A stretch of 6,619 bases of DNA from Oscillospiraceae bacterium (GTDB lineage Bacteria > Bacillota > Clostridia > Oscillospirales > Oscillospiraceae): contig JAISTA010000031.1 in the NCBI GenBank assembly GCA_031272845.1, forward strand, positions 1-6,619, given 5' to 3'. Made by a program: the position numbers and the translations under genes. Positions 1 through 4,838 of the stretch are shown in pieces. Every line of letters starts with the position of its first letter. Position 1 is the first letter of the stretch. The notes under the pieces were generated by a model. That model was not told the origin of the DNA and did not search any database. It saw only the letters and a program-made list of their open reading frames with translations.

Positions 1-22
1 GCGCCGTTTGTCAAAGCGGCGC
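1..22 (+). other. Strong hairpin at window edge
   Basis: Bases 1-9 pair with 14-22 (eight Watson-Crick pairs and one G-T) around a four-base loop at 10-13. It could be the 3' end of an upstream operon, but no T-run follows (the next bases are GGCACTGC), so it is not a convincing intrinsic terminator. The region to its left is outside the window. Confidence 0.35.
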
Positions 23-40
23 GGCACTGCAAATTTCCGC

Positions 41-69
41 TTGACAATTCTTCGTTTGTGTGTTACAAT
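41..69 (+). promoter_or_regulatory. Sigma-A-type promoter of rpsO (extended -10)
   Basis: A perfect -35 box TTGACA lies at 41-46 and a -10 box TACAAT at 64-69, separated by exactly 17 bases. TG at 61-62 gives an extended -10 (TGT-TACAAT). Transcription should begin near 75-77, leaving a leader of about 95 bases before rpsO. This is the best promoter in the window and fits the heavy transcription expected of a ribosomal protein gene. It probably also drives pnp by read-through. Confidence 0.85.
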
Positions 70-75
70 CAGGCT

Positions 76-158
76 ATCCTATTACGCAGCAAGCGGATAC
101 CGAAACCTTTCCGCCGCTCGCCTCGTTTCAGGAATAAACGCTGATATTCCAGCGAAAG
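76..158 (+). promoter_or_regulatory. Structured rpsO leader, candidate S15 autoregulatory RNA
   Basis: The leader contains several complementary segments. AGCGG 92-96 pairs with CCGCT 114-118. GGAAT 131-135 pairs with ATTCC 146-150, and this stem can extend through TTTC 126-129 with GAAA 154-157. CGCTG 139-143 pairs with CAGCG 150-154. The last two stems interleave and share only base 150, so they are either alternatives or the two stems of an H-type pseudoknot ending just before the Shine-Dalgarno sequence (AAAGGA 159-164). Leader-mediated autoregulation by S15 is known in several bacteria; its use here is inferred. Confidence 0.45.
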
Positions 159-171
159 AAAGGAAATCACT

Positions 172-438
172 ATGATTACGAAGAACCAGAAAACAACGGT
201 TATTGAAGGTAACCGCACACACGAAAAGGACACGGGCTCTCCGGAGGTTCAGATTGCGATTCTCACAGAGCGTATCGCGCAGCTGACGGAGCACCTGAAG
301 GTTCACAAGAAGGACAACCATTCGCGTCTCGGCCTGCTTAAAATGGTCGGCCGCCGCCGCAACCTGCTCGACTACCTTATTAAAAAGGACATCGAGCGCT
401 ACCGCGCGATTATCGCAAAGCTCGGAATAAGAAAATAG
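172..438 (+). CDS. rpsO: 30S ribosomal protein S15
   Basis: Encodes the 88-residue primary 16S rRNA-binding protein that binds the central-domain three-way junction and starts assembly of the platform of the 30S subunit. The family signature is clear: HEKDTGSPEVQIA at residues 17-29, then H45-K-K-D48-N-H50-S-R-L-G-L-L and V-G-R-R-R-N-L-L-D-Y-L to residue 69, which carry the rRNA-contacting residues. The length matches the usual 88-89. The start is fixed by AAAGGA at 159-164, seven bases before ATG. One small deviation is Leu53 where HSRRGLL is more common. The gene is followed by pnp, the widely conserved order in bacteria, and sits behind a strong promoter and structured leader that suggest autoregulation. 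Confidence 0.98.
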   Translation: MITKNQKTTVIEGNRTHEKDTGSPEVQIAILTERIAQLTEHLKVHKKDNHSRLGLLKMVGRRRNLLDYLIKKDIERYRAIIAKLGIRK

Positions 439-458
439 GGGTTACCCCCGCCCTACCC

Positions 459-494
459 GACCGACAGTGATTGGTTTTATCCTCACTGTCGGTC
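459..494 (+). promoter_or_regulatory. 12-bp stem-loop in rpsO-pnp spacer, candidate RNase III processing site
   Basis: Bases 459-470 (GACCGACAGTGA) are perfectly complementary to 483-494 (TCACTGTCGGTC) around a 12-base loop. No T-run follows (the next bases are AACGCTATC), so it is a poor intrinsic terminator. In E. coli an RNase III-cut stem in this same spacer starts PNPase autoregulation; a similar role here is inferred from position and form. Loop bases 471-476 (TTGGTT) are also complementary to 515-520 (AACCAA), which would allow a loop-to-downstream pseudoknot. Confidence 0.6.
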
Positions 495-522
495 AACGCT
501 ATCTATAGTTAATCAACCAATA

Positions 523-543
523 AACCGCTTACCATCAGCGGTT
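523..543 (+). promoter_or_regulatory. Second hairpin in rpsO-pnp spacer
   Basis: AACCGCT at 523-529 pairs perfectly with AGCGGTT at 537-543 around a seven-base loop. Its arms contain CCGC and GCGG segments that could alternatively pair with GCGG at 608-611 and CCGC at 636-639 of the hairpin at the pnp ribosome-binding site. The pnp leader could therefore switch between conformations. No T-run follows, so it is not a terminator. Confidence 0.4.
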
Positions 544-606
544 GAAAAGAACCTCAAAATCGGCGCTGTACGCGTGTTTTGGAGCTCCTTTCAGGTGCTG
601 ACGGTC

Positions 607-640
607 TGCGGTAAAATAAAAAACAACGGAGAAAACCGCA
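607..640 (+). promoter_or_regulatory. Hairpin presenting the pnp Shine-Dalgarno in its loop
   Basis: TGCGGT 607-612 pairs with ACCGCA 635-640. The 22-base A-rich loop (613-634) contains the Shine-Dalgarno GGAG at 628-631. The start codon ATG (642-644) lies one base beyond the stem. The layout leaves the ribosome-binding site single-stranded but places a stem between it and the start codon, and the A-rich loop is the kind of RNA that KH/S1 proteins such as PNPase can bind. The regulatory role is inferred. Confidence 0.45.
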
Positions 641-641
641 A

Positions 642-2780
642 ATGATCATCAAAAACAGAGAATTCCCGAATTTTAAGTCATACTCAATCGAGCTTGCAGG
701 CCAAACCCTGACGCTTGAAACAGGCAAGCTCGCAGAGCTTGCAAACGCCGCAGTTCTCGTGAAATACGGCAACACCACAGTACTTTGTACAGCAACAGCC
801 TCCGCCCGACCAAAGGACGGTATCGACTACTTCCCCCTGTCGGTCGACTTTGAGGAAAAGCACTACGCCGTTGGCCGCATTCCCGGCGGATTTCTGCGCC
901 GCGAGGCTCGTCCGTCAGAGGCAGCGGTGCTTGCCGCCCGCGCGATAGACCGTCCCATGCGCCCGCTGTTCCCGTCCGACCTGCGCAACGACGTCGTCAT
1001 TTCCTGCACAACGCTTTCGGTTGACAATAATTCAAGCCCGGAGATTGCCGCCGCAATCGGCGCTTCGGCCGCAGTAGCAATTTCAGACATTCCGTTTAAC
1101 GGACCTATCGCGTCGGTCAATGTCGGATACGCAGACGGCCAGTTTGTCATTAACCCGACGCTTGCGCAAAAGGAAGCGTCGCAGATGTTCTGCACAATTG
1201 CCGGAACGCGCGAGAAAATCGTTATGATTGAGGCCGCCGCCAAGGAGGTCCCGGAGGATGTTATGCTCGGCGGAATCAAGGCCGCGCACGTTGAGATCAA
1301 GCGCATTATTGAGCTTATCGACAAAATGGTCGCCGAAATCGGCAAGCCCAAGTTCACCTACGACCACGCCGCGTTTAACGACGAGCTGTTCGCCAAAATT
1401 GTTGACAAATACCTGTCCGACGTTGAAAACGCACTTGACACGGACGACAAAAATATCCGCGACACGCGCTACAACGCCGTCGTTGAAAAGCTCATTGCCG
1501 AGTTCGGCGAGGAGTATCCGGAAATCACCTCGCAGCTTGAGGAAATCACGTACAAGATCCAGAAAAAAGTCGTTAAAAAGTGGCTGCTCGCCGGCAAGCG
1601 CGTAGACGGCCGCGCGCCGAACGAAATCCGCCCGCTCGCGGCGGAGGTCGGCGTTATCCCGCTGGTACACGGCTCGGGACTTTTCACGCGCGGGCAGACG
1701 CAAGTGCTTTCAATCGTAACGCTTGACACAATCGCCGCAATGCAGAAGCTTGACACGATCCATGAGGAAAAGCTCAAGCGCTACATGCACCAATACAACT
1801 TCCCGTCGTACTCCGTCGGCGAGGCGCGCTCCTCGCGCTCGACCTCGCGCCGCGAATACGGCCACGGCGCTCTTGCCGAAAAGGCGCTTGAGCCTGTTCT
1901 GCCGACGCTTGAGGAGTTCCCGTACGCGATCCGCGTCGTGTCGGAGGTTCTGTCCTCCAACGGCTCAACCTCGCAGGGCTCAATCTGCGGCTCAACGCTC
2001 GCCCTTATGGACGCGGGCGTGCCGATAAAGGCGCCTGTCGCGGGAATTTCCTGCGGACTTATCTCCGACGGCGACGAGTGGAACACATTCATCGACATTC
2101 AGGGCGTCGAGGACTTCCACGGCGAGATGGACTTTAAGGTCGGCGGCACAAAGGCCGGTATAACGGCGATTCAGATGGATCTGAAGAACGACGGCCTGAC
2201 GTATGACATTATCGAAAACGCGTTTGAGACAACGCGTGAGGCGCGCCTTCAGATTCTCGACGAGATCATGGCAAAGGCGATCGCGGAGCCGCGCACAACG
2301 CTTGCGGCGACGGCGCCGAAGATGATTTCCATGAAGATTCACCCGGACAAAATCCGTGAGGTCATCGGCTCGGGCGGAAAGGTCATCCAGAAAATGCAGG
2401 CCGAAACAGGTGCGAAGATCGACATTGAGGATGACGGCAGCGTATTCATCTCCTCTGCGGACATTGAGGCCTGCCGCCGCGCAAAGCAGATGATCGACAA
2501 TATCGTATTTGTGCCTGAGGTCGGCAAGCTGTATTACGGCCAGGTCGTGCGGATTCTGCCGATCGGCGCGTTTGTCGAGCTTGTCCCCGGAAAAGACGGT
2601 ATGGTGCACATCTCAAAGCTTGAGGATCACCGCGTGGCAACCGTTGAGGACGTCGTCAACGTCGGCGACTGGACCTGGGTCAAGGTCACGGAGATTGACG
2701 AGCGCGGACGCGTTAACCTCTCGCGCAAGGACGCAATCAAGGAACGCATTGCAAAGGGTCTGCCGATAGACGCGAAGTAA
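642..2780 (+). CDS. pnp: Polyribonucleotide nucleotidyltransferase (PNPase)
   Basis: Encodes a 712-residue 3'-to-5' exoribonuclease that degrades RNA phosphorolytically to nucleoside diphosphates; family members act as cytoplasmic homotrimers. All domains are present: first RNase PH core (about 10-145), helical linker (about 150-310), second RNase PH core (about 320-550), KH (about 558-620, loop G576-S-G-G579) and S1 (about 626-695). Active-site elements include R403/R404 and H408, the phosphate-binding S-N-G-S-T-S (439-444), and D491 and D497 for the metal. GGAG at 628-631, ten bases before ATG, supports the start. The conserved G-P-G-R-R-E-I-G-H-G stretch reads S-T-S-R-R-E-Y-G-H-G (400-409), a local departure beside catalytic residues. 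It is probably co-transcribed with rpsO, with a leader suited to post-transcriptional control. No frameshift is seen. Confidence 0.98.
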   Translation: MIIKNREFPNFKSYSIELAGQTLTLETGKLAELANAAVLVKYGNTTVLCTATASARPKDGIDYFPLSVDFEEKHYAVGRIPGGFLRREARPSEAAVLAARAIDRPMRPLFPSDLRNDVVISCTTLSVDNNSSPEIAAAIGASAAVAISDIPFNGPIASVNVGYADGQFVINPTLAQKEASQMFCTIAGTREKIVMIEAAAKEVPEDVMLGGIKAAHVEIKRIIELIDKMVAEIGKPKFTYDHAAFNDELFAKIVDKYLSDVENALDTDDKNIRDTRYNAVVEKLIAEFGEEYPEITSQLEEITYKIQKKVVKKWLLAGKRVDGRAPNEIRPLAAEVGVIPLVHGSGLFTRGQTQVLSIVTLDTIAAMQKLDTIHEEKLKRYMHQYNFPSYSVGEARSSRSTSRREYGHGALAEKALEPVLPTLEEFPYAIRVVSEVLSSNGSTSQGSICGSTLALMDAGVPIKAPVAGISCGLISDGDEWNTFIDIQGVEDFHGEMDFKVGGTKAGITAIQMDLKNDGLTYDIIENAFETTREARLQILDEIMAKAIAEPRTTLAATAPKMISMKIHPDKIREVIGSGGKVIQKMQAETGAKIDIEDDGSVFISSADIEACRRAKQMIDNIVFVPEVGKLYYGQVVRILPIGAFVELVPGKDGMVHISKLEDHRVATVEDVVNVGDWTWVKVTEIDERGRVNLSRKDAIKERIAKGLPIDAK

Positions 2781-2808
2781 GCGCGGCTTGAATATTTTTG
2801 ACGATATG

Positions 2809-2877
2809 TAGGGCGGGGGCTCTGCTCCCGCCGCGTTATTGCATTAAACGAGTCGGCGGGGCAGAGCCTCCGCCTTA
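2809..2877. repeat. Long imperfect palindrome, REP/MITE-like intergenic element
   Basis: Bases 2809-2833 fold back on 2854-2877 as a GC-rich stem of about 24 pairs with two G-T wobbles (2811/2875 and 2817/2869) and one single-base bulge (T2826). The terminal loop is 2834-2853, in which CGTT 2834-2837 can further pair with AACG 2847-2850. No T-run flanks it on either strand, so a classical terminator is unlikely. Its form and position, just after a gene 3' end, resemble dispersed palindromic repeats of clostridial genomes. It may stabilise the pnp mRNA 3' end or separate pnp from the next gene. Repeat-family membership is inferred, since only one copy is visible. Confidence 0.65.
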
Positions 2878-2950
2878 TTAAAAGCAAAAAACGTTATTAT
2901 AACAATTCGGGCTTGCACCGGATGTAACTAATTCGCGGAGCGACAATAAG

Positions 2951-3514
2951 ATGGCTGATAAAACTTACCCTATTGATATTGCGGGACTTCATCGGGAGCT
3001 TCCTCTCTGTCCCGCGTCTGACACGCTGACGATAGCGGCGTTCGTCATCTTCGGCGACGTTGAAATGACGGTTCACGCGGCAAGGACGCTGCTTGAGCTT
3101 GCGCCGGAGTTCGACTATCTTGTCGCGCCGGAGGCAAAGGCAATTCCTCTAATCCACGAGATGGCCCGTCAGTCCGGGCGCAATGAGTATTTCCTTGTGC
3201 GCAAGGCAAAAAAGCTGTATATGGACGGAGTTTTTGAGGTAACGGTAAACTCAATCACAACAGTCGGCGAGCAAAAGCTCTATATGGACGGGGCGGACGC
3301 GAAAAAAATAAAGGGCAAGCGCGTTTTGATTCTTGACGACGTTATTTCAACGGGCGAATCCCTGCGCGCCGTGCAGTCGCTTGTCGAACAGGCGGGCGGC
3401 ATTACAGTCGGCAAAATGGCGATTCTCGCGGAGGGCGACGCAATCGGCCGCGAGGATATAACCTACCTTGCGCCGCTGCCGCTGTTTGACAGTGACGGAA
3501 CACCGCTGAACTGA
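2951..3514 (+). CDS. Apt-like purine phosphoribosyltransferase family protein
   Basis: A 187-residue type I phosphoribosyltransferase, predicted to move a ribose-5-phosphate between PRPP and a nucleobase. The PRPP-binding motif is complete: VLILDDVISTGES at residues 125-137. Other family marks are P60-E-A-K-A (60-64) and F81-L-V-R-K85. It lacks the N-terminal F-x-D-x-T-x-L segment typical of true adenine phosphoribosyltransferase, so the base used is uncertain and an effector-binding role is possible. GGAG at 2937-2940, ten bases before ATG, supports the start. KLYMDG occurs twice (88-93 and 109-114), encoded by near-identical DNA. The last 31 bases of the gene, with six following bases, recur after the downstream peptidase gene. 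A weak -10-like TATAAC (2898-2903) precedes it, without a good -35. Confidence 0.85.
   Translation: MADKTYPIDIAGLHRELPLCPASDTLTIAAFVIFGDVEMTVHAARTLLELAPEFDYLVAPEAKAIPLIHEMARQSGRNEYFLVRKAKKLYMDGVFEVTVNSITTVGEQKLYMDGADAKKIKGKRVLILDDVISTGESLRAVQSLVEQAGGITVGKMAILAEGDAIGREDITYLAPLPLFDSDGTPLN
3210..3291 (+). repeat. Intragenic 19-base direct repeat pair
   Basis: Bases 3210-3228 and 3273-3291 match at 18 of 19 positions (AAAAGCT, then G or C, then TATATGGACGG). They are 63 bases apart, exactly 21 codons, so both encode KLYMDG in the same frame of the phosphoribosyltransferase gene. Slippage between them would delete or duplicate 21 codons without a frameshift. The second copy sits where this motif is usual in the family, while the first may have been copied from it. 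Confidence 0.7.
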
Positions 3515-3520
3515 AGAAAA
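3484..3520 (+). repeat. Direct repeat, left copy (3' end of phosphoribosyltransferase gene)
   Basis: This 37-base segment covers the last codons of the phosphoribosyltransferase gene (F-D-S-D-G-T-P-L-N-stop) plus six bases. It recurs at 4581-4617 with 35 of 37 bases identical; the differences are T3493/C4590 and C3503/A4600. Similarity stops abruptly on the right (G3521 versus C4618) and persists for only two bases on the left beyond one mismatch. The two copies bracket the S66 peptidase gene. Confidence 0.9.
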
Positions 3521-3557
3521 GTGCCGCTGAGCACCAATGGATACATAACCGAACTCT

Positions 3558-4577
3558 ATGAAATACCCTCGTTTATTGCAAAAAGGTGATGCTATCGGCG
3601 TTTGCGCTCCTTCCGCAGGAGTTAGCGAGGATTTATTTCCGCGTTTGAACAGGGCAATATCGAATGTTCAGGCTCTGGGTGATACTGTGGTTGAAACCAA
3701 AGCTGTTCGCAGCCGCATTAAGTGCGCGAGTGCAGACCCGGAAACCCGCGCGGCGGAATTTATGAGCCTGTACGAAAATCCGGAAATTGCGGCTATCATA
3801 CCGCCGTGGGGCGGTGAATTCTTGATGGAGCTTTTGCCTCTGCTGGATTTCGATAAGCTGGCGGCTCTGCCGCCAAAGTGGATATGCGGATATTCAGACC
3901 TTACCACACTCACCTTTCCGCTCACACTGCTCTGCGGAATTGCTACTGTCCACGGCTCGGACTTTATAAACATGGGCGGCGCAAAAATTGCCGAATCGGA
4001 TTTGCAGGCATTTTCGGTAATGGAAAGCGCTGAAACCGTACAGCACAGCGCACCGTTTTGCGGCAGCTTTACGTCAGAGTTTACCGACCCCTCCAAAGAC
4101 ACATACTGCCTCTCTCAAAAGAATCTTTGGAAAGCCCTGCGCGGTGAAGGTCACACCGCCTTTAGCGGGCGTATGCTCGGCGGTTGTATGGACACTATTT
4201 GCAAGCTGCTCGGCACAAGGTTTGCGCCGGTTTCGTCTTTCTTAGAAGTATATAAACAAGACGGCTTCATTTGGACTCTGGAAAGCTGTGAGATGACCGC
4301 CGCAGAAATTTACCGCACGCTATGGCAAATGCGTGAGTGCGGATGGTTTCGGTATTGCAGCGGAATTATATACGGCCGTCCTGCGGAATATTCCGATACA
4401 AGGGATTTCACGCTGACCGACGCGCTGGAGCGCGGACTTGGCGGTTTAGGTGTTCCTGTGATTTATGACGCGGATATCGGACATATTCCGCCGCTGCTGC
4501 AGGTTGTCAACGGCGCGCACGGTGTTGTTGAGTTCGAGGACGGCAGTGCTGTCATCCGTCAGAGCCTGAAACGATAA
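3558..4577 (+). CDS. S66 family peptidase, LD-carboxypeptidase / MccF-like
   Basis: A 339-residue S66 serine peptidase. Known members either trim the terminal D-alanine from murein tetrapeptides (LdcA) or hydrolyse microcin C-type aminoacyl nucleotides for self-immunity (MccF). The Ser-Glu-His triad is visible: S113 in C-G-Y-S-D (110-114), E242 in W-T-L-E-S-C-E (239-245) and H309 in D-I-G-H-I-P-P (306-312). The N-terminal L-L-Q-K-G-D-A-I-G-V-C-A-P-S is typical. Length and triad spacing fit MccF-like members better than LdcA (about 300), so antibiotic detoxification is plausible but unproven. No signal peptide is seen, so a cytoplasmic location is likely. No Shine-Dalgarno precedes ATG; the start is chosen from family N-termini. 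Direct repeats at 3484-3520 and 4581-4617 tightly flank the gene, suggesting late insertion. Confidence 0.88.
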   Translation: MKYPRLLQKGDAIGVCAPSAGVSEDLFPRLNRAISNVQALGDTVVETKAVRSRIKCASADPETRAAEFMSLYENPEIAAIIPPWGGEFLMELLPLLDFDKLAALPPKWICGYSDLTTLTFPLTLLCGIATVHGSDFINMGGAKIAESDLQAFSVMESAETVQHSAPFCGSFTSEFTDPSKDTYCLSQKNLWKALRGEGHTAFSGRMLGGCMDTICKLLGTRFAPVSSFLEVYKQDGFIWTLESCEMTAAEIYRTLWQMRECGWFRYCSGIIYGRPAEYSDTRDFTLTDALERGLGGLGVPVIYDADIGHIPPLLQVVNGAHGVVEFEDGSAVIRQSLKR

Positions 4578-4580
4578 GCG

Positions 4581-4617
4581 GTTTGACAGCGACGGAACAA
4601 CGCTGAACTGAAGAAAA
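4581..4617 (+). repeat. Direct repeat, right copy (orphan phosphoribosyltransferase tail)
   Basis: This second copy begins three bases after the peptidase stop codon. Read in the original frame it gives F-D-S-D-G-T-T-L-N-stop: one difference from the left copy is silent (AGT to AGC, Ser) and the other is Pro to Thr. Nothing to its left resembles the phosphoribosyltransferase gene. It is therefore an orphan gene tail, either one side of an integration-site duplication or the remnant of a second gene copy. Confidence 0.9.
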
Positions 4618-4716
4618 CACACTAACACCTATTGTACATAGGATAGCCGTTACTTGCGGCAGCCTGATTAGACAGCTAAACTCAAATCTCACACGAGAAA
4701 GGCGGCGGACATATTT

Positions 4717-4770
4717 ATGGAACTTTTTAATATTCCGGCAATAGCGTCTGCGTCTTTGTACAAGCAATAA
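4717..4770 (+). CDS. Possible 17-residue leader peptide
   Basis: A short open frame encodes MELFNIPAIASASLYKQ. A purine-rich GGCGGCGG (4701-4708, preceded by GAGAAA) ends eight bases before its ATG, a better ribosome-binding site than that of the kinase gene downstream. Its stop codon (4768-4770) lies inside a hairpin loop and 26 bases before a terminator stem, a layout seen in attenuators. There is no obvious run of one regulatory amino acid. It could equally be a chance frame in a 261-base gap; I do not recognise the peptide. Confidence 0.3.
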   Translation: MELFNIPAIASASLYKQ

Positions 4771-4790
4771 GCTTTTGCTTTCTCCTTGTA
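4759..4790 (+). promoter_or_regulatory. Competing hairpins upstream of terminator
   Basis: AAGCAA 4762-4767 pairs with TTGCTT 4775-4780 around a seven-base loop. An alternative stem pairs TACAAG 4759-4764 with CTTGTA 4785-4790. They share bases 4762-4764, so they are mutually exclusive unless rearranged. Both overlap the last codons and stop of the short frame at 4717-4770, so a ribosome there would affect which forms. The rest of the gap (4618-4716) holds only a small inverted repeat, CCTAT 4628-4632 with ATAGG 4638-4642. Confidence 0.35.
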
Positions 4791-4796
4791 AGCGTC

Positions 4797-4831
4797 GGCA
4801 GTCCTGCTTTGTCCGGACTGCCTATTTATTT
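4797..4831 (+). terminator. Rho-independent terminator just upstream of kinase gene
   Basis: GGCAGTCC 4797-4804 pairs perfectly with GGACTGCC 4815-4822 around a ten-base loop and is followed by TATTTATTT (4823-4831). On the plus strand this is a good intrinsic terminator for transcripts from the phosphoribosyltransferase and peptidase genes. It ends only a few bases before the kinase start codon at 4839, so it may also act as an attenuator of kinase-HAD transcription. The minus strand lacks a matching T-run, so it is one-directional. Confidence 0.75.
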
Positions 4832-4838
4832 ATAAATT

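Noticed and set aside
72..82. 11-base segment GGCTATCCTAT whose complement occurs at 4638-4648
   Set aside because: Matches of this length are expected by chance several times in a window of this size, and neither flank extends the similarity.
459..494. Intrinsic terminator for rpsO
   Set aside because: The stem is strong, but the following bases (AACGCTATC) contain no T-run. A processing or stability role fits better.
542..570. TTGAAA at 542-547 as a -35 box for a separate pnp promoter
   Set aside because: No -10-like hexamer appears at proper spacing (GCTGTA is too poor), and the T-T-G belongs to the 523-543 hairpin arm.
1083..1703. Long minus-strand open frame of 206 codons inside pnp
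   Set aside because: It lies fully antisense to a complete PNPase gene, has arginine- and leucine-rich shadow composition, and has no ribosome-binding site or recognisable motif. Codon bias of pnp explains its length.
1992..2609. Long minus-strand open frame of 205 codons inside pnp
   Set aside because: It is the same kind of shadow: antisense to the KH/S1 half of PNPase, with no family features.
3486..3514. TTGACA inside both copies of the direct repeat as a promoter -35 box
   Set aside because: At 16-18 bases downstream both copies have AACTGA-type sequence, with no acceptable -10 box. The hexamer is explained by the Phe-Asp-Ser codons of the phosphoribosyltransferase.
4809..4836. TTGTCC and TATAAA spaced 16 bases as a kinase promoter
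   Set aside because: Transcription would start around 4842, after the ATG, so it cannot supply the annotated start. The -35 match is weak and the -10 lies in the terminator's AT-rich tail.
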